The notes under the pieces: model-generated
Told to the model about the DNA's origin: nothing
Seen by the model: the letters and a program-made list of their open reading frames with translations, nothing else
Database searches by the model: none
Made by a program: the position numbers and the translations under genes
Shown here: positions 1 to 8,782 of the stretch, in pieces
Layout of the letters: each line of letters opens with the position of its first letter
How positions within the stretch are numbered: position 1 is the stretch's first letter
DNA from: Trichococcus palustris
GTDB lineage: Bacteria; Bacillota; Bacilli; Lactobacillales; Aerococcaceae
Direction of reading: 5' to 3'
DNA length: 64,000 nt
NCBI RefSeq assembly: GCF_900114465.1
Contig: NZ_FOTD01000001.1
Location: forward strand, 248,001-312,000

Positions 1-105
1 GAAAATTCGATGCTTTTTGATTTTGCTTCCAGGTAAATCAATCGAAAGGGATAAAAACGAAACAGACCTGACTGCTCCCCACAGCTGTAGCAAGAGACTG
101 GATGC

Positions 106-522
106 TCATTCCAACAGATATTCGATTGCCTTGCGGTATTTTTCAGCCCGATCCCGATCCTTTTGGGTTATCTGCTCCAAACGGCTCAAATCCGAATTGT
201 GCTTGAGATCCGCCAATTTTACGGCAGTGGCCAGTCGGTTCATTTTTACGCCTGCTAAATACTCCGCATAGGTTTGGTTGTGCTTTTTGGTCAATGCTTC
301 AACGGCTTCGACAACCGCAACCGGCAGCCCCTTGGCCAATAGCCCGCTGGCTGTCATGTCCGTGTCCTCGATGATATCATGCAGCATGGCGACAGCCTTT
401 TCTTCATCTGTCGTCACCATTGAAGCCACTTGCAGCGGATGCAGGATGTAATCCGCCCCGGCCTTATCCTTTTGTCCGGCATGCGCCTCTTTCGCAATTT
501 CAAACGCCAATTTCTTTAACAT
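106..522 (-). CDS. HD-domain phosphohydrolase (SpoT/Mesh1-like)
   Basis: Small protein of 138 residues carrying the HD metal-binding pattern: an early conserved His in ILHPLQVA, then MLHDIIEDT, and a late basic KLADLKHNSDL segment. This order is that of stand-alone ppGpp/nucleotide pyrophosphohydrolases of the RelA/SpoT hydrolase fold. No synthetase or TGS domain is present. I start it at the ATG at 522 because AGGGGAGG lies 8 nt before it; an in-frame ATG 24 nt upstream has no ribosome site. It overlaps the end of a MarR remnant upstream, so the two were probably once co-transcribed. Substrate is unproven; ppGpp hydrolysis is the family-based guess. Confidence 0.85.
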   Translation of the reverse strand: MLKKLAFEIAKEAHAGQKDKAGADYILHPLQVASMVTTDEEKAVAMLHDIIEDTDMTASGLLAKGLPVAVVEAVEALTKKHNQTYAEYLAGVKMNRLATAVKLADLKHNSDLSRLEQITQKDRDRAEKYRKAIEYLLE

Positions 523-697
523 GGTTGCGCCTCCCCTTTTGTTCATTATAATCGATAATCGATATTAATTTCTCTACTTCCTGATCAGACAGAACAGAAA
601 ATATTTCTTCAATGTTTTTAGCGTGTAATAGAAATATTCTGTCCATCAACTCACGCCCGTTATCTGTAATTGCTGTAAAAATCACATGTCGTTCGAA
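500..697 (-). pseudogene. C-terminal remnant of a MarR-family regulator
   Basis: The minus frame reads FERHVIFTAITDNGRELMDRI followed by a helix ending SVLSDQEVEKLISIIDY. This is the wing and C-terminal dimerisation helix of MarR-type winged-helix regulators (usual wing text: DRRxxxxxLTxxG). A TGA at 698-700 closes the frame upstream, and I find no recognition helix or start beyond it, so roughly the first two thirds of a normal ~145-residue protein are missing. The 3' end overlaps the start of the HD-hydrolase gene. A GTG at 685 could in principle give a 61-residue product, but it would lack the DNA-binding helices. Confidence 0.6.
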
Positions 698-740
698 TCA
701 TTGAAGATTAAGACGAGGGTGATTTATCGGACGGACAATC

Positions 741-758
741 CGATGCTGCGCAGCATCG
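741..758. repeat. 18-bp perfect palindrome in MarR/PTS gap
   Basis: CGATGCTGCG followed by CAGCATCG is fully self-complementary. It lies in the non-coding stretch between the truncated MarR remnant and the beta-glucoside promoter. It has no T-run, so it is not a terminator. It may be an orphan operator or a scar of the deletion that removed the MarR 5' end. Confidence 0.5.
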
Positions 759-891
759 AAGAATGCCTACAATTAATCACAGATAAAACAAAATGTAGCC
801 GCCTTGCTCTTGGGGGGTGCCCGCAAATAAGGCCCCATGAAGTTAGTGTTATAACCTTTTTCGTTTTCCAATTCCAGAAATCGGAAAACAA

Positions 892-920
892 TTGAACTAA
901 TCTGTAAGCGGTTTTATAAT
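892..920 (+). promoter_or_regulatory. Promoter of beta-glucoside operon with cre site
   Basis: TTGAAC (892-897), 17 nt, TATAAT (915-920) is a near-consensus sigma-A promoter 40 nt before the PTS start codon. TGTAAGCGGTTTTA at 903-916 fits the catabolite-responsive element TGWAANCGNTNNCA with one mismatch and sits between the -35 and -10, where CcpA binding would block transcription. Just upstream, 864-888 holds an imperfect dyad (TTTTCC...GGAAAA, containing TTCCAGAAA) that resembles the palindrome at 4180-4200 and may bind the RpiR regulator. Confidence 0.75.
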
Positions 921-959
921 TTTGTGTATACCCGGGGAATACATAAAAGGAGAATCATT

Positions 960-2463
960 ATGAATCATACAGAAACCGCAAAAGAAATCATTCAAATAAT
1001 CGGTGCAGATAACGTCACTTATTTAACGCATTGCGCAACCCGCCTCCGTTTCAATGTTAAGGACATTTCCATCGTTAACATGGAGAAATTGGATAGAGTC
1101 GAAGGGGTCATCAAATCCCAATATAAAAATGGACAACTACAAGTGATCATCGGCGCAAAAGTTGGTGGAGTCTTTGAAGAAATGCAGAAGATGATAAACT
1201 TGAGCGAAGATGTCATCGTGCAGAAGACCGAAACGAAGAAAAATGTGCTTTCACAAATTATCGAAACGATATCAGGAGTTTTTGGACCAGTGATTCCAGT
1301 CTTGATCGGCTGCGGGATGATAAAATCCGTTACCGCTGTTTTGACCACTTTTTCCCTTATATCAACTGAAAGCAGCACGTTTGCCATTTTTAATATGATC
1401 GGTGATCTATTGTTTTATTTCTTTCCTTTCTTTCTGGCTGTCAGTTCGGCAAAAAAGTTCAAGACCAATGAGTTTTTGGCAATAGCTCTTGCCGGCGCAT
1501 TGATGTATCCCACGATTCAGAATGGTGCTTTGCAGGCTGCAGAGACTGGCGTGAAAGCTTTGTCTTTTATGGGACTGCCGATTTTATTAGTGAATTATAA
1601 ATCTACAATCATTCCCATCATCATCAGTGTCTGGATTATGTCTTATGTGTATCGGTTCATCAACAAACTAATCCCTGACACTTTTAAAGTGCTTTTTGTC
1701 CCGATGCTTGTGCTTTTCATCATGGTTCCGCTTGAATTGATAGCGATTGGACCGTTCGGCTCATACATCGGCCAAAGCGTGGCGCAGTTCGTCACGTGGC
1801 TATACAACGTCAATGGTGTTCTCGGCGCCTTCTTGTTCGGAACTTTCCGTCCATTACTGATAATCCTGGGGATGCACTATGCAATCACTCCAATCAATAC
1901 GCAATTGATTGCAGAATACGGCTTTTCCGTCATCTCTCCGGCCAATCTGACCGGCAATTTGGCTCAAGCGGGTGCAACGTTGGCCGTATTCTTCCTGCTA
2001 AAAAATAAAACCGAAAAAAGTTCAGCCTTTACGAGTGGCATCACTGCCTTGTTTGGTGTAACCGAACCAGCAATGTTCGGATTTAACCTGAAATACAAAA
2101 ATCCTATGCTTTGTGCCATGTTGGGTGGAGGTATCGGCGCAGCATACATGAACTTCTTCGGTGGTGGAGCTACTGCAATCATTTTGCCGGGCATCTTAGC
2201 TTTGCCAACATATGTTGCTGATAGCTATATTCATGTATTGATTGCGGTAGCGATCAGCATCTCCTTCGCGTTTGTAGGCACGCTCGCTTTAGGGATCAGA
2301 CAAGCTGACGAAATTGAACCGAAAAACGACACAGAACAACTGCTCACGAAAAAAATCGCGATGGTCCAACCGATACCAGGAACGATCATTCCACTGTCCG
2401 AAGTGAAAGATACTGTCTTTTCAACCGACCGAAGGCACAGTATGCGCTCCATTCGAGGGCAAC

Positions 2464-2480
<17 letters not shown>
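960..2480 (+). CDS. bglP: Beta-glucoside PTS permease, IIBC part (frameshifted before IIA)
   Basis: Membrane sugar permease that phosphorylates aryl-beta-glucosides during uptake. Residues 1-80 form the IIB domain with the phospho-cysteine at Cys25 in THCATRLRF. Residues ~95-450 form the EIIC domain with about ten membrane segments and the GVTEPAMFGF and GITP-like ITPINTQL loops. The protein should run on into an EIIA-Glc domain, and does so up to IPGTIIPLSEVKDTVFST. There the frame shifts and ends 15 codons later on unrelated residues. The start ATG follows AAAAGGAG by 8 nt. It lies first in an operon with the IIA fragment and 6-phospho-beta-glucosidase. Confidence 0.9.
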
Positions 2481-4179
<1,699 letters not shown>

Positions 4180-4181
<2 letters not shown>

Positions 4182-4200
4182 TTTCCAGATTCTGGAAATT
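4180..4200. promoter_or_regulatory. Palindromic operator candidate before the DJ-1/RpiR operon
   Basis: Half-site AATTTCCAGA, one central T, then the exact reverse complement: a 21-bp perfect dyad. It begins 1 nt inside the stop codon of the glucosidase gene and lies just upstream of a TATAAT box at 4226-4231 that precedes the DJ-1 pair. No T-run follows. Related TTCC...GGAA text precedes the PTS promoter at 864-888, so both could be sites for the RpiR protein encoded downstream (inference). Confidence 0.55.
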
Positions 4201-4263
4201 CTTAGTCAGAGGACTGGTAATCTATTATAATGATTTCGACAACAACGATAGGAGGAAATAACT

Positions 4264-4836
4264 ATGACAAAAGTAGCAGTATTGGTTGCTCCCGGTTTTG
4301 AAGAAGGAGAAACATTAACCATTGTGGATATCTTGCGTAGAGCTTCCATAGAGTGCGATATGGTCGGTTTATCGGAAGAAGTTACAGGAGGACATGATAT
4401 TACCGTTCGGTGCGATAAGGTGCTCTACCCCACACTTAATGAAGATTATGAAATGGTCGTTCTTCCCGGAGGATACGACGGCGCAGTCAATCTAAGGGGT
4501 GATGAACGAGTAATTGTTACCCTTAAAGAAATGCAGCGCGCCGACAAATATATCGCCGCAATGTGTGCAGCGCCCATCGTGCTGGAAAGAGCCAATCTAC
4601 TGGAGAACAAAGACTACACAGCATATGTAGACTATGATAAAAAAATTGCAAGCGGACATTACAAAGAAGACATCGTAGTGGTGGACGGGAAATTGATTAC
4701 GAGCCGGGGTCCAGCAACAGCATACGCCTTTGGTTATGCCTTGGTGGATATTCTCGGTGGCGATTCAGCATCAGTAAAAGATCGCATGGTCTACTTCAAT
4801 TCATTTGATCGTAAGGGGGACAAAGTTTATGCATAA
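4264..4836 (+). CDS. DJ-1/PfpI family protein, copy 1
   Basis: 190-residue class I amidotransferase-like protein of the DJ-1/PfpI superfamily. The conserved acidic residue is in APGFEEGET, and the nucleophile is Cys101 in the elbow IAAMCAAPIVL. Family members act as deglycases/glyoxalases, chaperones or proteases, so the reaction cannot be assigned from sequence. AGGAGG lies 10 nt before the ATG. It is the first gene of a three-gene unit with a close paralogue and an RpiR regulator, directly after the beta-glucoside genes. A role in handling reactive sugar derivatives is plausible but inferred. Confidence 0.85.
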   Translation: MTKVAVLVAPGFEEGETLTIVDILRRASIECDMVGLSEEVTGGHDITVRCDKVLYPTLNEDYEMVVLPGGYDGAVNLRGDERVIVTLKEMQRADKYIAAMCAAPIVLERANLLENKDYTAYVDYDKKIASGHYKEDIVVVDGKLITSRGPATAYAFGYALVDILGGDSASVKDRMVYFNSFDRKGDKVYA

Positions 4837-5380
4837 AGTAGCGGTATTAATGGCGGAAGGATTTGAAGAAAGCGAAACGCTGACTATTGTGGATATTTTG
4901 AGACGTGCAGGCATTCTTTGTGATACATTCAGTTTTGGGGAAGAATTCGTCAAAGGAATGCACCTCATTTATGTAAAAGCCGATCTCCTGTTCAGCGATG
5001 CCATCAAAGACTATGATGTTTTGGTCCTTCCTGGTGGTCGGCCTGGCGGATCGAATTTGAGGAGAAATTCCGATGTGATCGAGATGGTTCGCTACTTCGA
5101 TTCCCATAAAAAATACGTTGCGGCCATGTGCTCAGGCACCATCGTTTTGTCCGATGCAGGAGTAATAGACGGAAAAGCAGTTACCGGATATACAGGCTAT
5201 GCTGAAAAGCTGAAAGGTGGTATCTTTAAAGAGGATGTTGTCGTCCTCGATCAAAATATCATCACTAGCCAAGGCCCAGCTACCCCCTACCCCTTTGCAT
5301 ACAAAATTGCTGAGGTGTTAGGAAAAGATGTTAGCCAAATGAAAGAAAAAATGTTGTACAACTTTGCCGGAGGAAAATAA
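4829..5380 (+). CDS. DJ-1/PfpI family protein, copy 2
   Basis: 183-residue paralogue of the preceding gene: both begin with a KVAVL strand, share GFEExETLTIVDILRRA, and place the nucleophile cysteine at residue 101 (here VAAMCSGTIVL). The pair is a tandem duplication that has diverged considerably. The start chosen is the ATG at 4829, preceded by AAGGGGG and overlapping the end of copy 1 by 8 nt. A start 24 nt upstream lacks a ribosome site. Two copies side by side suggest a heteromeric complex or two related substrates. Neither is shown by sequence. Confidence 0.85.
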   Translation: MHKVAVLMAEGFEESETLTIVDILRRAGILCDTFSFGEEFVKGMHLIYVKADLLFSDAIKDYDVLVLPGGRPGGSNLRRNSDVIEMVRYFDSHKKYVAAMCSGTIVLSDAGVIDGKAVTGYTGYAEKLKGGIFKEDVVVLDQNIITSQGPATPYPFAYKIAEVLGKDVSQMKEKMLYNFAGGK

Positions 5381-5395
5381 AGGGAAGGTGAAAAC

Positions 5396-6166
5396 ATGCT
5401 TTACGGTAAGCTCCCCATCGTATTTCTAAGTGCCATTGCCGCAGAGAAAAGAGGATCGATCAACAGTACGATCGCGACTTATATTTTAGGACATCTGGAC
5501 AGCATGAAAAATATAGGTATCAAAGAAATGGCCGAGAACTGCAATGTTGCTCCCAGTTCGATTTCCCGGTTCTGTAAAGAGATCGGTCTGAATGGTTTCG
5601 TCGAGCTGAAGGATTTACTTCAATCCACAGAATTTGACTATACCGGTTTTTCGGAAGATATTTCAATTGATAACCGCATCCACACTTTGGGTGAACATAT
5701 CAAAACGAGCATCGATATGGTGGAAGGTTCAATTACCACTTCCAAACTGATGCAACTGACAAAAGATATCGAGCAATACGATGAAGTGGCCGTCTTCGGG
5801 TTATTGAAAGCTCAAACAGCCGCAATCATCCTTCAAAGCGATCTGCTGATGCTCCGGAAACAGATTTATACAAATATTTCCTACGCAGAGCAGATTAATT
5901 ACATTGTTAATGCGGATTCAAGTCATTTGATTATCCTTTTCACCTATACAGGGTCCTACTTTGACTATGACAACCAACGAAATATTCTTAAAGGTAAGGA
6001 TATCCCGAAAATATGGATGGTTACCGGACAGCAGAAGGAATATCCGAAATTCATATCGGACACTTTAACATTCTCTTCTCGTCAAGATTACGCCAGTCAT
6101 CCTTATCAGTTGGATTACGTGGCCAGCTTAATCGGCCAGGAGTACGCGCAACTGAAAAAGGAATAG
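5396..6166 (+). CDS. RpiR/MurR-family transcriptional regulator
   Basis: 256 residues: an N-terminal helix-turn-helix (about residues 30-65, IKEMAENCNVAPSSISRFCKEIGLNGFVELK) typical of RpiR, followed by a C-terminal sugar-isomerase (SIS) type domain that would sense a phosphosugar. It ends the DJ-1 operon, with AGGGAAGG before its ATG and 15 nt after the previous stop, and is followed by a strong terminator. The likely ligand is a phosphorylated beta-glucoside or breakdown product, and the likely operators are the dyads at 4180-4200 and 864-888. Both are inferred from position. Confidence 0.88.
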   Translation: MLYGKLPIVFLSAIAAEKRGSINSTIATYILGHLDSMKNIGIKEMAENCNVAPSSISRFCKEIGLNGFVELKDLLQSTEFDYTGFSEDISIDNRIHTLGEHIKTSIDMVEGSITTSKLMQLTKDIEQYDEVAVFGLLKAQTAAIILQSDLLMLRKQIYTNISYAEQINYIVNADSSHLIILFTYTGSYFDYDNQRNILKGKDIPKIWMVTGQQKEYPKFISDTLTFSSRQDYASHPYQLDYVASLIGQEYAQLKKE

Positions 6167-6174
6167 ACTAGTAT

Positions 6175-6220
6175 GAAAAAGCAGCAACCCTTCCTGAATG
6201 AGAAGGTTTGCTGCTTTTTC
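6175..6220 (+). terminator. Rho-independent terminator after rpiR gene
   Basis: GAAAAAGCAGCAA pairs with TTGCTGCTTTTTC; the stem carries its own A and T tracts, so it could work in both directions. It starts 9 nt after the regulator's stop codon. Confidence 0.85.
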
Positions 6221-6295
6221 GGTTACTCATCTAATTGAACGATATTAGAAACATTACGTTGCCTTCCAACTCTTGCTGTCATTTAGGTCTGTCCT

Positions 6296-6450
6296 AAATA
6301 CTACCCCCAAAGCAGGATGCCCATACACAGGCCGATACCGTCCAACAGTATAAAGATTGAGTTCGCTACGCCGTGTCCCGATTCACCCGCTCACCCTAAT
6401 TCCCAGCGCCATCTTTCTGCCGTTGCCCAAAATATAGGCTTGGAACAGCA
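6296..6450 (-). pseudogene. Decayed fragment of a small membrane protein
   Basis: Between the rpiR terminator and the SemiSWEET gene the minus strand reads LFQAYILGNGRKMALGIRVSG and then, after a +1 shift, SGHGVANSIFILLDGIGLCMGILLWG followed by a stop. The second piece is a hydrophobic membrane segment. The two frames join naturally if one base is restored, which suggests a disrupted gene rather than chance. I do not recognise the family. Confidence 0.3.
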
Positions 6451-6452
6451 TA

Positions 6453-6692
6453 TTATTTATATTTCAATTTGGCAATCAAAATGACCAAGGCCAAACAGAA
6501 AGTGATGAGGTTCGCGATTAACAGTGCCATATCCCCCATTACGTATCCATGCGCCATCCATAAGAAGATACCTATAACTGACATGAGGTACATCCCTAGC
6601 GAAATGGCCTTCGTGTCCTTTGTCTGCAAAACTTTGATAACCTGTGGTACGAATGACAATGTCGTCAATACTCCTGCGATCGTTCCAATCAT
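6453..6692 (-). CDS. SemiSWEET / PQ-loop small sugar transporter
   Basis: 79 residues forming one triple-helix bundle with the PQ motif in LSFVPQVIKVLQTKDTKAIS at residues ~13-32 and three membrane helices. This is the bacterial half-size SWEET architecture, which dimerises to pass sugars across the membrane. Substrate is not predictable. AGGGGG lies 8 nt before the ATG. Another minus-strand small gene begins upstream with 15 nt between them, so they probably share a transcript. Confidence 0.85.
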   Translation of the reverse strand: MIGTIAGVLTTLSFVPQVIKVLQTKDTKAISLGMYLMSVIGIFLWMAHGYVMGDMALLIANLITFCLALVILIAKLKYK

Positions 6693-6707
6693 ATTCTTTT
6701 CCCCCTA

Positions 6708-6923
6708 TTATATTTTTATTCTATAGACTAAGCAGTCCAGACAATCGATTGCTTTCTGGTCCTCATGAATTTTAGCCAATAAGTTGTTCCTGTGTTTCTT
6801 CAGCAAATACATCTGTTTTGCCTGTTCGTTCGTTTGGCGGTAGTGCAGAAAGGCAGCGATTGTTTTGTCATCGCAGCCGGCATCCTTCAGATTTGTGATA
6901 TGCATTTCTTCCGTTATGTCCAC
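6708..6923 (-). CDS. Small helical protein of unknown function
   Basis: 71 residues beginning at GTG 6923, chosen because AGGAG precedes it by 8 nt; the frame is open further upstream but without a ribosome site. The protein is charged and helical (ITNLKDAGCDDKTIAAFL, LLKKHRNNLLAKIHEDQKAIDCLDCLVY). The last part resembles the C-terminal coiled coil of MerR-type regulators (HRxxLLxxIHxxQxxIDCLDYL), but no DNA-binding domain is present. Similar small proteins are common in Firmicutes beside LysR genes, and here a LysR gene is divergent. Function unknown. Confidence 0.65.
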   Translation of the reverse strand: MDITEEMHITNLKDAGCDDKTIAAFLHYRQTNEQAKQMYLLKKHRNNLLAKIHEDQKAIDCLDCLVYRIKI

Positions 6924-7001
6924 TCGTCTCACTCCTCTTGAGAATAGAATACATCGAATCAAAAGGAACATCAAATACCTATATCAGATATCTTGACATA
7001 C

Positions 7002-7030
7002 TTGAAAGGCATATCAAGAAGCGCTAAAAT
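7002..7030 (+). promoter_or_regulatory. Promoter of the LysR gene
   Basis: TTGAAA (7002-7007), 17 nt, TAAAAT (7025-7030). It lies in the 128-bp divergent gap. The flanking text CTTGACATA...ATATCAAG (6992-7018) is an imperfect dyad over the -35 and could be the autoregulatory LysR site. Confidence 0.6.
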
Positions 7031-7051
7031 AGTGCTGAAGGAGTTGATGAC

Positions 7052-7945
7052 ATGGAACTCAGAGTGCTGCAGTATTTTTTGACGATCGCAAGAGAACAGA
7101 GCATCTCCGGAGCAGCGGAATTTTTGCATATCACGCAGCCTACCCTTTCCAGGCAAATGAAGGAACTGGAAGAGGAGCTCGGCAAGCAGCTGTTCATCAG
7201 AGGCAACCGCAAGATCACTTTGACGGATGACGGCATGCTGCTGAGAAAAAGGGCGGAGGAAATCCTCCAGCTCGTGGAGAAGACCGAGTCGGAAATGAAC
7301 GCGGATGATACTGAATTCAGTGGGGACATTTATATAGGCGGTGGTGAATCCAGAGGAATGAGAATCATAGCGCGCGCAATCAGCAGAGCCCAATCGGAGC
7401 ACCCAATGCTCAAATTCCATCTGTTCAGCGGCAATGCCAAGGATGTCACGGACAGATTGGACAAAGGCCTGCTCGATTTCGGCGTACTTGTAGAGCCGAC
7501 GAACATGACCAAATATGATTTCATCAAGTTGCCGACAAAGGACATCTGGGGTGTTCTGATGAGGAAGGACAGTCCGCTGGCTTCCTTGGAAAAGATCACT
7601 CCAAAGGACCTGAAGGATAAAGCAGTGATCTGTTCGAATCAAATGATGGTCAAGAACGAGATCGCTGGCTGGTTGGGAGGCAATGAGCGCGGCCTGAACA
7701 TCGTCACAACTTATAATTTATTGTATAATGCTTCCCTTCTCGTTGAAGAAAGCCATAATTACGCGTTATGTTTGGATGGCATCATCCATACCGGGGAAGA
7801 CAGTACGCTATGCTTCCTGCCGTTGGAACCAAAACTGGAAGTGGGGCTTCATTTCGTCTGGAAAAAATATCAGGTGTTCTCGAAAGCATCGGATTATTTT
7901 CTGGGGCTGGTGCAAGAGGAGGCAAGAACCCAAACCAAGCAATGA
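7052..7945 (+). CDS. LysR-family transcriptional regulator
   Basis: 297 residues, normal length. The N-terminal winged helix is text-book (LQYFLTIAREQSISGAAEFLHITQPTLSRQMKELEEELG, residues 5-43), followed by the linker helix and a periplasmic-binding-like effector domain from about residue 90. AAGGAG precedes the ATG by 9 nt. It is divergent from the small helical protein and SemiSWEET genes, which are the likeliest targets by the usual LysR layout. Effector unknown. Confidence 0.92.
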   Translation: MELRVLQYFLTIAREQSISGAAEFLHITQPTLSRQMKELEEELGKQLFIRGNRKITLTDDGMLLRKRAEEILQLVEKTESEMNADDTEFSGDIYIGGGESRGMRIIARAISRAQSEHPMLKFHLFSGNAKDVTDRLDKGLLDFGVLVEPTNMTKYDFIKLPTKDIWGVLMRKDSPLASLEKITPKDLKDKAVICSNQMMVKNEIAGWLGGNERGLNIVTTYNLLYNASLLVEESHNYALCLDGIIHTGEDSTLCFLPLEPKLEVGLHFVWKKYQVFSKASDYFLGLVQEEARTQTKQ

Positions 7946-8307
7946 AAAATCATATATTCGTTACGAAATTCTCGATGAATAGAGCCTCATCGGGAAATTT
8001 CCGCTTTGCTCCAGCAAAAAAACGATCAGACGTCCTTCATCGTGAATTCAGATCCAGTTCCAATCTCAATTTCCCGGCGAAACGATCCTCGCCGGGCATC
8101 TAACCTCATTTGTTAGAAAAATATCGATATGCTTGATTCTCGTTGGAGCATCCTGCAGGGCAGCCTCCGCACAAAAAAATCAAACGCATCATCCTAACAA
8201 AATTAGACTTCCCCCGAGCGAAAAAGAAGCATAATACCCTCACTTGGGTGTTATGCTTCTTCTGTTTACCATCTTTCATTTTGCGCATGCAACTGCCCCG
8301 CTCGTTA
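7946..8307. other. Intergenic stretch after LysR gene
   Basis: No convincing gene on either strand. It contains a GC-rich hairpin, CCCGGCGA...TCGCCGGG at 8073-8096, without a following T-run, and a proper terminator at 8225-8260 described separately. The rest shows no motif I recognise. Confidence 0.6.
8225..8260. terminator. Bidirectional terminator between convergent genes
   Basis: AGAAGCATAA.ACCC pairs with GGGT.TTATGCTTCT around a 5-nt loop, with an A-run on the left and a T-rich right side. It separates the plus-strand LysR gene from the minus-strand membrane gene. Confidence 0.75.
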
Positions 8308-8736
8308 TTATGTCCCCTTCCTATGCGAACTGAAATTTGCGGCCATCTGTATTATGAACAACCCCAACAAAATACCGCCCTGCACGGCTGAATGTTTCCA
8401 CGTCATTACGATGAAGCCGTAATTCATGGACCAGTACAGCATCAGATAAGGCGTCAATAACTTCCAATTATTACGGAAAGGCACCTTTAAAACGAAGTCA
8501 TAGATGCCTTCCAGTATGAGGAAGGCTAGGAATATGCTCAGAAAGATTGTGTATTGGATCGGCTTCTGCTGCTGTTGTGCAATGAATATCCCATAGACGC
8601 CTGGAACCACCAACGCTAAATAGGCCTTCCCAAAAACCGCTACTTGCGCCATTTTGGAAAACTTGACCAGCAAAAAAATGGCGATCAAAAATAGGCTGTT
8701 CACGACCCCGAGCAAGAAATAATAATTCTCGAACAT
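8308..8736 (-). CDS. Four-helix membrane protein, unknown function
   Basis: About 142 residues with four predicted membrane helices (approximately residues 3-25, 34-52, 62-84, 92-133) and a basic C-terminal tail. No family motif that I recognise. The second of two nearby ATGs (8736) is preferred because AAGGTGG lies 7 nt upstream; the first, 6 nt earlier, is too close to it. It lies 46 nt downstream of the P-type ATPase on the same strand, so it probably shares its transcript and could be an accessory subunit. Confidence 0.65.
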   Translation of the reverse strand: MFENYYFLLGVVNSLFLIAIFLLVKFSKMAQVAVFGKAYLALVVPGVYGIFIAQQQQKPIQYTIFLSIFLAFLILEGIYDFVLKVPFRNNWKLLTPYLMLYWSMNYGFIVMTWKHSAVQGGILLGLFIIQMAANFSSHRKGT

Positions 8737-8782
8737 GCGCATCCCACCTTTCTACTTGCGCCGCCATAGGGAGCCAATCTAC

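Noticed and set aside
686-895. 69-codon plus-strand open frame
   Set aside because: No ribosome site, overlaps the beta-glucoside promoter region and the palindrome, and the protein resembles nothing.
8073-8096. GC-rich hairpin considered as a terminator
   Set aside because: No T-run on either strand; left as an unexplained hairpin.
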